Below are positions 51,158-61,002 of a stretch of 62,242 nt of DNA, piece by piece. This DNA is from Lentisphaerae bacterium GWF2_50_93 (GTDB lineage Bacteria > Verrucomicrobiota > Lentisphaeria > Victivallales > GWF2-50-93). Under the pieces are notes generated by a model, which was not told the origin of the DNA, did not search any database, and saw nothing but the letters and a program-made list of their open reading frames with translations. Within the stretch, counting starts at the first letter, position 1. The number at the start of each line of letters is the position of its first letter. The stretch lies in NCBI GenBank assembly GCA_001804815.1, contig MHBI01000111.1:1-62242 (forward strand). Direction: 5' to 3'. Position numbers and translations under genes: made by a program.

Positions 51158-52500
51158 GGCTGATCCCAGTTGGTCCGTTTTGTATTTTCAACTTCGAATG
51201 GGCCCAGCTTTGCACCGTGTTCAATGAGTCCCCCCCTCACGGCTTTACCATCAAGAGCTGAGGGGTCCTTCCCCACCTTGACCGCCATTGCCGCTGCCAT
51301 TCCTGCCGCCTGCCCCAGTGAACAGATCACTGGCATGACCCTAAGGCTGCTGTTCACGATATGATCCGTCGAAATGCAGCGTGATGCAAGCAGCAGATTG
51401 GTCATATTCCTGGCGACGATGCATCCATATGGAATTTCATACCAGTCATTGTCAGGAAGCGGCCTGAATGTAAACCCACCGTCCTTTGAATTATGGATAT
51501 CGACAGGATAATTGACGCGTGCAATCGCATCGGGAAATTTGCGCACCGCATCATAATCCTCGATTGTCAGATAACTAAGTCCCATGATGCGGCGGCTTTC
51601 GCGGACACCTATAGTTGAGGCAATAGAATGTATCTCCGCCTTTTCATATCCTGGAGCACGCTTGCGCAAGAAATGGAATAATTCGCGCAACTGCCGCCGG
51701 GCTTCCATCTCGGCCTCGGAAAGTTCTGCGGCCTTCAACGGATTCTTTCCGGCGACACGTGTGGAATTGAAATGTACGATGTCGGACTTCAACGAATGGT
51801 ATTCGCCGACACCGTCACGCGGCACATTCGTTATTGTTCCGTCTTTTTTAGCTTCCTGGAAAAGTCGCGTAAGTTCGTCTCCCGGCAGGCGTCTGGCGTC
51901 ATCAACGTGCGACAATTTGAAACAGAGGGTCATGGGCTGGCAATCTTCCTTGCCATCGCCAAACTCAAAGTCACATCCTGCTTTGGCGGCCAGATCCCCG
52001 TCGCCAGTACTGTCTATGAACACTTTGCCGGTGACCGCCAACAATCCATCTTTCCCGTGCAATATGGCCGCCGTCAACTTTTCATTTTCTCTTTTCACAT
52101 CGAAAAGCGTGTGATGATAAAGGATTTTAACTCCTGCCGCCAGGCACAGATCCTCTGCAGCCAGCATAGCCGCCTCCTTGGATATGCGCAAGTCGCGCCA
52201 TTCGCCGAGCTCGGCCGATAAAGGAGGTGTATCTTCAGGCATGTACGGACGCATTGCCCGCAGCCAGTCCGTATAGAAAGGCTTGTCAAGGGTCTTATGA
52301 TTGATGTGGTTGGGCATGAACGGCTGGACTTCCCCGACGACTGCCATTCCCCCGAGTTGTCCATAACGTTCAATTAATACGGTTTTCACACCGTGCCTTG
52401 CAGCCGTGACGGCAGACGCAATACCACCAGGGCCGCCTCCGACGACAACCAAGTCATAACCGCTGAGTACCGGAACTTCACATCTCATTTCATAATTCAC
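51154..52500 (-). CDS. FAD-dependent oxidoreductase (FAD_oxidored family)
   Basis: 448 residues if GTG at 52500 is used (AGGAGGG nine bases upstream); ATG at 52488 is an alternative, and a TTG at 52524 is less likely. Marks: LVVVGGGPGGIASAVTAARHG, ERYGQLGGMAVVG, VFIDSTGDGDLAAKAG, IGVRESRRIMG, and LLLASRCISTDHIVNSSLRVMP followed by GQAAGMAAAMA. It is a paralogue of the gene at 37227. It follows the GH89-like gene by 30 bases, so it may process the released sugar, but no substrate can be read. Confidence 0.87.
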   Translation of the reverse strand: MNYEMRCEVPVLSGYDLVVVGGGPGGIASAVTAARHGVKTVLIERYGQLGGMAVVGEVQPFMPNHINHKTLDKPFYTDWLRAMRPYMPEDTPPLSAELGEWRDLRISKEAAMLAAEDLCLAAGVKILYHHTLFDVKRENEKLTAAILHGKDGLLAVTGKVFIDSTGDGDLAAKAGCDFEFGDGKEDCQPMTLCFKLSHVDDARRLPGDELTRLFQEAKKDGTITNVPRDGVGEYHSLKSDIVHFNSTRVAGKNPLKAAELSEAEMEARRQLRELFHFLRKRAPGYEKAEIHSIASTIGVRESRRIMGLSYLTIEDYDAVRKFPDAIARVNYPVDIHNSKDGGFTFRPLPDNDWYEIPYGCIVARNMTNLLLASRCISTDHIVNSSLRVMPVICSLGQAAGMAAAMAVKVGKDPSALDGKAVRGGLIEHGAKLGPFEVENTKRTNWDQP

Positions 52501-52530
52501 AGAAACGTCCCTCCTGCCTTGCAAAACACG

Positions 52531-54906
52531 TCATGCTGCTCCACCGAGATTGAAATAATCATTTAACGCTTCCTTGACAGCGCCGAGTGCTTCAACAAGA
52601 TTCTTCCGGGAGGGCCCCTTGAGGAAGGGCATCTGTGACAAGGGTGTTTCAATAAAACGTCCCGCTATCTCTTTTTTCAACTTTGAAACCGGCAGCTCAC
52701 AGAACCCTGAGACATCACCTTTTTCCTCGGGATCCGTCTCGAATTTTACAAAGGGGCTCCGATCATCTCGCGCAATTTTTTCGTTCATAGTTTTGAAATA
52801 AGCATCCATTTCAGGAAGGTAAAGATGCCTGACAACTTCAGATGTCTGATTGCGGCAATAGGAACAGGAGGCATTTTCCTTAAGCTTTGTTTCAGCGACT
52901 GGATTCAAAGGAGAAAATATTTTCAGCTTTTCAAGCGAAATGCGCAAGGAAAAATCATCATTCTGCTCCAATAGATCTGCCAACGCACTGAAGATCTTCC
53001 GAATGGCTTCCTCCGCAATCTTCAGGTCATCCGGCTTCTGCCGGCCGGCGCGCCATGCGTCCAGTCTCACACAGTACGCCATGAACATCGTCCGGAGAGT
53101 CAGATTCATTTCCGCCCTGGCAACGTCAATCATATCACGCCTTTCCTGCGGGGAATCATATGCGGCATGAGGAAGCGCGGCCATAAGATCGAAGAGCGTT
53201 CCAATGCATGAAAGCTCCGAATCCACTTCCGCGCAGCGCTTCCGGTAGTAGGCGATACGTTCCGGGACGAGTTCAGTAAACTGTTCGCTCTCAAGAAGGC
53301 GGTGATGGAACTCCAGATCAAACGCAGTGATCGGCCATTCGCCCTCGCCCCACTGCACCAATCCCGTGATACGGATGGCGCGTTTCCATATTTCATTCCA
53401 TGCCTTGCTACGCTCCACAGGATAGCGTCTGGAACAGAAATCATCAACAAGCTCGGATGCCGAAAGGCGTGTGGGATCCCAGCTTTTCCCAGCAACAAAT
53501 TCTATTGCGAATGTGTCGCTGTGGGAGAGTTCAGGCCAGAGCACGAAACCAAGGCATTTTTCATCCGATGCCGCTTCAGCGAGACGAGAACACAGCATTT
53601 TGTAGTTTCCACGCATCTCGTTGTTGAAGGCCAGGCAATGGAGCATTCCGAATATCCATGGGAATCTTTTGAAAGTCTCATAGTCATTGAAAGTACTGCG
53701 TCCTCCCTGGTCGGCATTGTAGTCAAGGATGATTGTCTTGGACGGATCAAGCTCCTCGCACAGCGCCTTTACGTCATGGCTCTTCCACCACATCGCCAGA
53801 TCCCAGCCGGCAATAAGCAGTGGAGTATCAGGATAAAAACGCCGTACCTGTGCCTGGGTGCGCCGGAGCGTAAATAGCTTCAACTGAAGATTTTCCTCGT
53901 CAGTCTCCCCGTAAAGCCGTTCTGCAAGACCTATTGTATGGAACATCCTGGGCTGTCCGCCGCCGAATTCACGTATATGGGCCTCGGTAAGCTGCCAATA
54001 CAAGTCCACGGCCTGCTTGGACTTAATATCCCAGACAGCGACATTTTTCTGTGCATACCACGGAGTTTTCTCATTCCCAAGCATCGGCAGGTCAGGATGC
54101 TTTTCAAAAAATGATGATGGAGCAGGCGTGTACCAGTGAGACATGGCACCGGTATCCTCCGGATGAATCAGGCCCCGGTTCCGGGCGTAAGCCATAACTT
54201 CCTCGCGTAATTTCCCACGGCGCCTGAGCGTCCAAAGCGCCGTCCTCCCATGCGGCAGCATGGAATCGTCCGGATCAGCCTGATCTTCCGGGGGATAAGG
54301 AAGATTGAAAGCACGCTGGAACAAATCGTCCATGCCTATGCGCAGCATAAAAAGGTTGAAACGCCTTTTCAGTATCCAGTCAATCTCCTTCTTCCAGTCA
54401 TCAAGATCCCACATTTCCGGAAAGAAGCGATGAGCACCGCGATGGGCGAAATAGCGCAGTCCACGATATCTGAAATGAGGCCTTTCCGCATGGTCAAGAT
54501 TTCTTACGTCAACTGGTCCTCGATAGTGGAAAATATCGCCATCCCAGAAATATTCAACTTTCCCGCGCAATCGGAAAAAATCATAGACCGCATATATGCT
54601 TGATCTTCCGGAACCACCGGCAAGAACGAGAATATCCCTTTTCCCTTCAGAAATGGAAAGCATATGATACTCATCCGAACCATAGCGGATATCGAAGCTT
54701 CCTATACTGCGATTCTTAACCAGTTGATGTGTGAAATCGTTTGCACCGTCGGCCCCAATCAGAATCAAATCTCCCTCGGAAGGCAGTTGGCCTGCAACCG
54801 GTTCAGGCTTTAGTATTTCACCGGTTATTTCCAGCCAGTATTCGGCAAAAGCGTCTGCCGCAATCCGATATGCCTTCTCTTCATGATTAGGATAGAATAA
54901 TCTCAT
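52531..54906 (-). CDS. GH89-like (alpha-N-acetylglucosaminidase family) protein
   Basis: 791 residues from the ATG at 54906 (AAGG upstream), no signal peptide. The N-terminal alpha/beta domain (about 1-130) ends in GRSSIYAVYDFFRLRGKVEYF. The barrel has MWDLDDWKKEIDWILKRRFN and LRIGMDDLFQRAF, matching the NAGLU pattern. GGGQPRMFHTIGLAERLYGE and FGMLHCLAFNNEMRGNYKML correspond to the two catalytic-Glu regions of GH89. The C-terminus is helical. Family placement is by motif; divergence is substantial, so the substrate may differ from terminal alpha-GlcNAc. Preceded by the ROK regulator gene (19-base gap). Confidence 0.68.
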   Translation of the reverse strand: MRLFYPNHEEKAYRIAADAFAEYWLEITGEILKPEPVAGQLPSEGDLILIGADGANDFTHQLVKNRSIGSFDIRYGSDEYHMLSISEGKRDILVLAGGSGRSSIYAVYDFFRLRGKVEYFWDGDIFHYRGPVDVRNLDHAERPHFRYRGLRYFAHRGAHRFFPEMWDLDDWKKEIDWILKRRFNLFMLRIGMDDLFQRAFNLPYPPEDQADPDDSMLPHGRTALWTLRRRGKLREEVMAYARNRGLIHPEDTGAMSHWYTPAPSSFFEKHPDLPMLGNEKTPWYAQKNVAVWDIKSKQAVDLYWQLTEAHIREFGGGQPRMFHTIGLAERLYGETDEENLQLKLFTLRRTQAQVRRFYPDTPLLIAGWDLAMWWKSHDVKALCEELDPSKTIILDYNADQGGRSTFNDYETFKRFPWIFGMLHCLAFNNEMRGNYKMLCSRLAEAASDEKCLGFVLWPELSHSDTFAIEFVAGKSWDPTRLSASELVDDFCSRRYPVERSKAWNEIWKRAIRITGLVQWGEGEWPITAFDLEFHHRLLESEQFTELVPERIAYYRKRCAEVDSELSCIGTLFDLMAALPHAAYDSPQERRDMIDVARAEMNLTLRTMFMAYCVRLDAWRAGRQKPDDLKIAEEAIRKIFSALADLLEQNDDFSLRISLEKLKIFSPLNPVAETKLKENASCSYCRNQTSEVVRHLYLPEMDAYFKTMNEKIARDDRSPFVKFETDPEEKGDVSGFCELPVSKLKKEIAGRFIETPLSQMPFLKGPSRKNLVEALGAVKEALNDYFNLGGAA

Positions 54907-54925
54907 GATCAAGCCTTTTTATATA

Positions 54926-56110
54926 TCAAACGCAATTATTTTCAATCAGCGAGTCCGTCAGTTTTCCTATTGATAGGAATGCAGCGCCAAGCGCGACAGG
55001 ATTGTTTTCCTCCAGATAGCTAAAACTGAATTCAGGCGTGACCTTTGAAATCCCTGCAGTTTTAGCAGCAAGCATCTTCTTTATATTATCCTCCGCCAAT
55101 TTACCGGCGGAACAGATATCCCCGGCAACTACAAGCAGATCAGGATCGAATAGGACGGAAAGCCGGAAAAGAGCCTCGGAAAACCGCATGCATTCTTTTT
55201 CAAGAATATTCCTTGCGGCATTGTCGTTGTCCTCAGCTCTTTTTGAAAGGAATTCTATAACCTTTCCCCTTGACGGAAATTTAGAAAAATCTAGATAACC
55301 GGTTTCCCTCATCATGCTTTCGAGGCCGAAACTTTCGATGAACGGAGTACGGCAAAGATTACCGACAGGCACGCTTGTCCCTGACGAGACGTGTGCCAGC
55401 AATTCTCCTGCCGCATTGTTCTTGCCGCGGTAAATCTGATTGTTCAGATAGATGCCAAGGCCAACCCACCCCCTGTCCAGCAGGCATAAAATATTTTCAT
55501 GGGTTTTGCCTTTGCCAAACATCTTCTCTGCGATGACGGCCAGGTTCGCATCATTATCTATGTTCACGGGCACTTTTAATTTTTCAGCCAGCATGCGTGG
55601 CAGTTCGTAATCCTTCGGCAAAAAACTCCACATCACCTTCTGGTTGTCATTTGAAACTCCGCCGCTCACTCCAATACCTACGCCCTTGAGAGGAATATCC
55701 GGAAGCCCCAATTCACGGACAGACGATTCGATAAGTTCAGACAAGCTAGAAGGAATATCTTCCAGTGACTTCTTCGTCGGACGGCTTTTCTTGAGGAGAA
55801 CCTTTCCTTTGAAGTCGCTCAGGAGGATATTTGTCGACAATTCATTGAGTTCCAATCCGGCTATCAACGCATAGTCCGGATTCAATTCAAGGCGTATTGG
55901 CGGCTTCCCGACACTCTTGTTCTTCTTTGCCTTGGCTACTCTTATGAGTTTCCGCTCCAGAAGATAATTTGATACCCTTGAAACAGTTCCAGATGGAACA
56001 TTCAGGAGCGCTCCGATATCAGATGCCGAAAGCGAGCCATTGAATCTCAAACAATTGAGCACTACCCTAAGATTTGATTTCCGCGCAGAACTGCTATTTA
56101 CGATATGCAT
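54926..56110 (-). CDS. ROK-family transcriptional regulator (NagC/XylR-like)
   Basis: 394 residues. A winged helix at about 15-65 (LNCLRFNGSLSASDIGALL, SGTVSRVSNYLLERKLI) is followed by a ROK sugar-kinase-like domain with KGVGIGVSGGVSNDN, VNIDNDANLAVIAEKMF, NAAGELLAHV and DPDLLVVAGDI. The ROK cysteine zinc site and catalytic residues are not conserved, so it is a sensor, not a kinase. It lies inside the operon, between the 1,045-residue protein and the GH89-like gene, which suggests GlcNAc-type effectors (inference). Confidence 0.88.
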   Translation of the reverse strand: MHIVNSSSARKSNLRVVLNCLRFNGSLSASDIGALLNVPSGTVSRVSNYLLERKLIRVAKAKKNKSVGKPPIRLELNPDYALIAGLELNELSTNILLSDFKGKVLLKKSRPTKKSLEDIPSSLSELIESSVRELGLPDIPLKGVGIGVSGGVSNDNQKVMWSFLPKDYELPRMLAEKLKVPVNIDNDANLAVIAEKMFGKGKTHENILCLLDRGWVGLGIYLNNQIYRGKNNAAGELLAHVSSGTSVPVGNLCRTPFIESFGLESMMRETGYLDFSKFPSRGKVIEFLSKRAEDNDNAARNILEKECMRFSEALFRLSVLFDPDLLVVAGDICSAGKLAEDNIKKMLAAKTAGISKVTPEFSFSYLEENNPVALGAAFLSIGKLTDSLIENNCV

Positions 56111-56136
56111 TATTATCTCCTTTGTATAAATATATC

Positions 56137-59100
56137 CTACCTAAATATTCTAAGAATTCCAACGTCCCCATTCTTCATTTTTACACGGAACTGCCGCAGG
56201 TCGGCTTCCTTCAGGGATGTCTTGCCTCCGATTGACATCTCTGATGTCCCCTTGCGGTCGCGGTAGAGCAGCTTGTAGTCCTTGCCTGCAGGGAGGTTCA
56301 TCCCCAGGTCCACAGTGGCTTCGGACATGCTCCAGTTGACAAGCAACACAAGCTTTTCGTCCGGCTTGATCTCGAGCATGGCCGCCTGCACGTCCTTGTC
56401 GCCATAACGCTTCAGCATGAGGGATCGTTTTTCATGACCTATATTTTTGTCCAGCAGGGAGACGAACTCATTCTCGGTGCTTCGGAAGTTCCCGTCGTGC
56501 TGGATGTCTTTGTCGAAGACCTGGATCTTGCCTGCCTTGATCAGTGCATCAAGAGCCGGCACCGTTCTTTTGTCGCCAAAGCCGTCGGTCTCACCTCTTG
56601 CGCCGACTGCGATGATCGGGATATTGGCCGATGCCGCTTTTTCAAGAACTTTCAATTCTGCATCGCTGACAGAGTATGGCAATGACAAAACGATGACCTT
56701 GAACTTGTCAATCACCGGCTCGTAGGCCTGCGGCTGATCCTGCCAGTAGAGCTCGAATGGGAAAGCGTTCCTGATGAGCAGGTTTCCAAGCCACTGCGCC
56801 TGGTCGACTCCCTTGTCGGCTATGCTTTTGTCCTTTTCATTCTTGTCATTGTCGACGCGGAGACCCCACCAGTCTTCGGAAGCTCGTGAACGAAGAAAAA
56901 GTACATCCTTCGGAATGGAGGCGTTCTTCGCACCCCAGGCGGAAGCCGTATCCGTCATGTGGAAGGCTTCGCTTATGGATTCTTTTCCTAAAGGGACTTC
57001 CTCCATGGGTTTGTAGCGCCAGAAATCCAGTGCAACCGCCTTGTTGAAAACTGCGGCAAGGGTATTTCCGATATATGCTACCGGAGGATAAACATCCTCA
57101 CAAAGAGGATTCTTCTTGGGATCTCCGAAGAATCCGTATCCCCATGCGAGATTCATGGTGTGCATTGACTGTCGTTTCGGAGTACATGCGCGGTAGACTT
57201 GCGTGTAATAAGACGCCTTAGGCCAACCCAGCTTGTCGTTTATCGTAAAATATCCGCTGGTTCCACCAACCATATCTATACCAGCCTTGAAACCAACAAC
57301 ATCGTTTTCGCTGAAGTGTTCTATTCTGCTGCTTTTCAATTCCTCGGTGCAGGTGAACGCGGAGAAAGTCGGCACGTCAGGCTTGACAGCACGCGTGGCT
57401 GCTGCATTCTTTGCAATCGCATCTCCAAATGCATCATAGCGCAATAGTACGAGCCTGCGGAAACTATCATCACTTTGTTTAGTCGGATAGTTGAGAACGG
57501 AGTTAAACATTTTGATCGAACGTTCAGGCTCTGGCAATTTTTTCGCTTCTTCCGTGATAAGCTGGTTCAATTTGTCAAATTTAGCCACTTCATCTGCAAG
57601 TCTTCTGTTATTGTCTTCAACTCTGTTTTTTTCTGCTGGCGACATTCCAGGCTTTACTTCCTGCTTCTGGCCAATTCCGCCAATGGAAAACATCTGCTCG
57701 TCATGGCTCATGGGAATGGCATCGACGCCCGAATCGAACATCTCCTTGTTCAGCTCGCTGACGGTGGCGCCTTCGTTGAGCGCGTAGTCGCGGAAAACCG
57801 GAAACACCTTGATACCGTTCTCATGCGCGGACGCACAGATCTCGGCAAGGATGTTTTTCTGGCAGCTGCGGTACCATGCCTTGCTAGGCCAGAGCACGGC
57901 TGAAGGATAGGTGCCTTTCCTAGGCGCGTCCTTGGGGGGCTCAATACATGTCTGAGGGGGGAAAAGCAGTATGAAGTTCGCCTTCATATCCTTGTAGTCG
58001 GCGATCAGCTTTTTCCATCCGTCCCAATCCTTCAAAGGCCTCTTCGGATTATCATCCTTGTCTATCTCGCTTTGCGAGTTGAACATCCACGGTTCTATCG
58101 TGAATCCGACCAGGATCTGGTCGTCACGGGCCGCCTCGGGAGTGGCGACGGCGGCACCAGACGCCATCTCCGGAATATCCGGCATTTTCTCCTTGTTGGC
58201 CTCGACCAGGGCGGCGGCATCGGATTTCGCCGACAGTATCTGGACCTCGTGCCCCACGTTGTAGAAGCGGATTGAGCGCACCTTCACCGGCGGACTGAAT
58301 TCCTTGTGGTACCATGGCCACGAAGGACGCCCCCAGTATCCAAACGACCAAGATTCAGTGTCTATGGCAAGAGGAATATATTTCCCGTTGCCGTCCTTGT
58401 CGGCAAAAATAAATATCTCCTTGGCAGGCAGGCCGATGCGGACAGAACTTACCGTCTGTGGCTTGTCAAAGGAAAATTCGACCATATGACACCAGGTGGT
58501 GGCGGCAGAGCCCATGTAACCATCGACAATGCGGTTGGCTCCGGGAACGAAAGGCGTTGTGCGTATGCTTGCATAGGGGGCGATATTCACCATCCCCTCA
58601 GGAATCTCGCCATTCCCAGTAAAATACTGCGGAGGAAGAGGAACATTTTTATTTACATCATAGTTACCGGTTTCATGAGGTCCAGGCTCAGGCAGCTTGT
58701 CCCAGACCGCCACACTTACATCATCCAGACAGCAATCATAGGTTTTGCCAAAAAACAACTCCATCTTGTCAGCACTTATGGGGTTCTTGTCACGCAGGAC
58801 ATATTTGACATATCCTTCAGGATAAAGCTGCAGTTCTCCATATCCCTGGAGCGTCCAACCTGTTTTATCGTGGCTCCAGCATCCCAGCGTTCCTGTCCCT
58901 TTTGCATAGAAAGAAACCTCGAAGAACTTCCCCTTTAGGGACGAGGTATCGATTTCCTGTATAAGATATGGATACGGTACGCCAATATGAATCGCCTGCT
59001 TACCGCCATGCGCATCGGTTATAACTTTAAAATCTCCACCTTCCGGCAAAGACCAGCCAGCCCACTTGTTGCCCTTTGACATCGGGCTCTCAAAATCACC

Positions 59101-59274
59101 ATTCTTGAGCGGAACGGGTATCGGCTGATGCACTGCCTTTGCGGTGACGACATTTCCAACCGCAGCCTTTTTAGGTTCCTTCACATCCTTCGTCTTTTTC
59201 TGGTCCTGCGCCACTGCCCATTGCGTTGCAGAGAACAGTATTGCAATCATCATCAAGATTCTAATTCCTCTCAT
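56137..59274 (-). CDS. Large secreted CBM/F5-8C/TIM-barrel protein
   Basis: 1,045 residues with signal peptide (about 1-23, ending VAQ-D). A CBM4/9-like jelly roll spans about 55-195 (PLKNGDFESPMSKGNKWAGW), a discoidin/F5-8C-like domain about 225-350, and a TIM-barrel region about 385-800 (GWKKLIADYKDMKANFILL, ICASAHENGIKVFPVF, HTMNLAWGYGFFGDP). A GH42-like amidotransferase-fold domain (FLRSRASEDWWG, FKVIVLSLPYSVSDAEL) and a beta domain close the protein. No catalytic family is certain. It is a paralogue of the partial gene at 61003. Confidence 0.68.
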   Translation of the reverse strand: MRGIRILMMIAILFSATQWAVAQDQKKTKDVKEPKKAAVGNVVTAKAVHQPIPVPLKNGDFESPMSKGNKWAGWSLPEGGDFKVITDAHGGKQAIHIGVPYPYLIQEIDTSSLKGKFFEVSFYAKGTGTLGCWSHDKTGWTLQGYGELQLYPEGYVKYVLRDKNPISADKMELFFGKTYDCCLDDVSVAVWDKLPEPGPHETGNYDVNKNVPLPPQYFTGNGEIPEGMVNIAPYASIRTTPFVPGANRIVDGYMGSAATTWCHMVEFSFDKPQTVSSVRIGLPAKEIFIFADKDGNGKYIPLAIDTESWSFGYWGRPSWPWYHKEFSPPVKVRSIRFYNVGHEVQILSAKSDAAALVEANKEKMPDIPEMASGAAVATPEAARDDQILVGFTIEPWMFNSQSEIDKDDNPKRPLKDWDGWKKLIADYKDMKANFILLFPPQTCIEPPKDAPRKGTYPSAVLWPSKAWYRSCQKNILAEICASAHENGIKVFPVFRDYALNEGATVSELNKEMFDSGVDAIPMSHDEQMFSIGGIGQKQEVKPGMSPAEKNRVEDNNRRLADEVAKFDKLNQLITEEAKKLPEPERSIKMFNSVLNYPTKQSDDSFRRLVLLRYDAFGDAIAKNAAATRAVKPDVPTFSAFTCTEELKSSRIEHFSENDVVGFKAGIDMVGGTSGYFTINDKLGWPKASYYTQVYRACTPKRQSMHTMNLAWGYGFFGDPKKNPLCEDVYPPVAYIGNTLAAVFNKAVALDFWRYKPMEEVPLGKESISEAFHMTDTASAWGAKNASIPKDVLFLRSRASEDWWGLRVDNDKNEKDKSIADKGVDQAQWLGNLLIRNAFPFELYWQDQPQAYEPVIDKFKVIVLSLPYSVSDAELKVLEKAASANIPIIAVGARGETDGFGDKRTVPALDALIKAGKIQVFDKDIQHDGNFRSTENEFVSLLDKNIGHEKRSLMLKRYGDKDVQAAMLEIKPDEKLVLLVNWSMSEATVDLGMNLPAGKDYKLLYRDRKGTSEMSIGGKTSLKEADLRQFRVKMKNGDVGILRIFR

Positions 59275-59316
59275 CGATATACTCCTGTTATTTTCATTTT
59301 TTCCGACATGCGCTGC

Positions 59317-60123
59317 TTACCGTTCATAATCGACAACCAACCCATGATTTGTATTACATCCTTTCCATGAGTGCTGCAACCAAAACCATTCATTCTTGCG
59401 CAGCTTGCTGTTCGGCTGATAAGAGACGTGGGCGTCCGCCCAGAGAAAATCCCCTCCGCGGCTATGGGCGCTGACCGGATTGACATCCTCGGCATAATTG
59501 CTGTAGCTTATCAGCCAATGATAGTTTGCTCCGTGAGCAGGCTGCAATCCGATACCCCTGACATTGGAGTCGGCGACGACGACATATGACGACGGATGAA
59601 CCACTTTCTGGGCAAGATAGTTGTAGCATCCAGAGGCACCCATCGACCATCCTGGAGTATAATATCCATGATAGTAGAGGCCTTGTAAATTCAAACCATA
59701 GGAAGCATAAGGCTTGCCGGCTGAAGTCACCTTATCCTGCGTTGGGCAAAGGAAAACACCTGTCGTACAGCATGTCTCATTCCGATAATTGAGATATGTA
59801 AGCAGACGTTGTGACCAGCTTTGAGCGACTGTCTCGAAACACTGGGCGTTGTTGACCAGCGAGGAATTGTAGTCGCATACATATAATTCATTTGCCGTTC
59901 CTACCTGTTTCAGATTGCTCAGGCACAGCACGCCTTGCGCACTATCCTTCGCCTTTTTCATGGCAGGCAGCGGCATGGCCGCGAGAATTGCGATAATCGC
60001 AATTACAACCAGGAGTTCGATTAAAGTAAAAGTGCGCGGCCTGCACATCCCTGACAAGCGCAAGGGCCAGCACGGACTTCCATGTTTTTCAGTGCTAGCA
60101 ATCATAATTCTCAGATCCTTCAT
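59317..60123 (-). CDS. Pseudopilin-like protein
   Basis: 268 residues; the start at 60123 overlaps the preceding stop by ATGA. A basic 30-residue leader precedes FTLIELLVVIAIIAIL, then AAMPLPAMKKAKDSA, with Pro in place of the usual Leu. The C-terminal motif is altered to HSRGGDFLWADAH (Asp-Ala instead of Asp-Gly) and is followed by an unusual Trp/His-rich tail. It forms a tandem pair with the pseudopilin at 60120-60950. Confidence 0.87.
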   Translation of the reverse strand: MKDLRIMIASTEKHGSPCWPLRLSGMCRPRTFTLIELLVVIAIIAILAAMPLPAMKKAKDSAQGVLCLSNLKQVGTANELYVCDYNSSLVNNAQCFETVAQSWSQRLLTYLNYRNETCCTTGVFLCPTQDKVTSAGKPYASYGLNLQGLYYHGYYTPGWSMGASGCYNYLAQKVVHPSSYVVVADSNVRGIGLQPAHGANYHWLISYSNYAEDVNPVSAHSRGGDFLWADAHVSYQPNSKLRKNEWFWLQHSWKGCNTNHGLVVDYER

Positions 60124-60950
60124 GGGTGGTAGTTCGGCATCCAGTATTCATTGGAAGCACTGATCTCTCTGATGCTCGCGCTATGCACGGACAAGTCAGG
60201 GGTGACATAATTCATTGAACGCCCGTGCGTAGCGCCGTTCAGATAAATATTTACAGTCCGATCACTATTCACCTGGGAATAAAATGTGCTGGCGTATGGT
60301 CTCTGCCAATCAGCAATCAACATCAGATTTGCCTGGTTGTATTTCATAATCTGCTGAAAATTGAAGCCACGAAAATAACTTGAACCAAAAGGACCATAAT
60401 AGGTAAGCCCTAAATAGGAGTGAACAGCCTGGACTCCATAGGATGGTCCTCGGTACGCCGGATAGTCACAAAGGGACAATCCCCAGCCCCTTGCGCTCAG
60501 GGTGACGTCATTACCGGGCTGGCCCCCGCCCGGGTCTGCCGGACAATTGAAAATCTGCCCGTCTTCCTTGAAATAAAGATAAACCAACACATCATCCCAA
60601 TAGTTGCTCCATGAACCACAGTTGCCTGTACTCGAATACCATGTTCCGTTGTATTGCATGGCATTTTTCATCCGAGTTCCCGTCGGAATTGGAGACCCTG
60701 CCTGGACTGGAAAATAATCATTAAAGTCCGATGCGTAAAGCCCTATGCCAATACCAATCTGCTTCAGGCTGTTTGCGCAGGAGGCCTGTTTTGCGACCCT
60801 TTTGGCCTGCGTCAACGCAGGCAGAAGAAGCGCGGCCAGGATTGCGATGATCGCAATTACAACCAGGAGCTCGATGAGTGTGAAGGCTCTGCGGCTATGC
60901 CGTAGAGCCTTCACTGACTTGACCAAGCTGTTTGAGAAATCTTCTCTCAC
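60120..60950 (-). CDS. Pseudopilin-like protein
   Basis: 276 residues, apparently from GTG at 60950 with GGGAGA upstream. Basic leader of about 22 residues, FTLIELLVVIAIIAIL, AALLLPALTQAKRVA and SCANSLKQIGIGIG. The C-terminal motif is degenerate (HGRSMNYVTPDLSVH). Aromatic, Gly-rich middle. It lies 52 bases after the partial gene at 61003 and overlaps the next pseudopilin by ATGA. Confidence 0.87.
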   Translation of the reverse strand: MREDFSNSLVKSVKALRHSRRAFTLIELLVVIAIIAILAALLLPALTQAKRVAKQASCANSLKQIGIGIGLYASDFNDYFPVQAGSPIPTGTRMKNAMQYNGTWYSSTGNCGSWSNYWDDVLVYLYFKEDGQIFNCPADPGGGQPGNDVTLSARGWGLSLCDYPAYRGPSYGVQAVHSYLGLTYYGPFGSSYFRGFNFQQIMKYNQANLMLIADWQRPYASTFYSQVNSDRTVNIYLNGATHGRSMNYVTPDLSVHSASIREISASNEYWMPNYHP

Positions 60951-61002
60951 AAGTATTTCTCCCTATCTTCCTTCACGAAGATATTTTTAATTTCAAACAT
61001 TC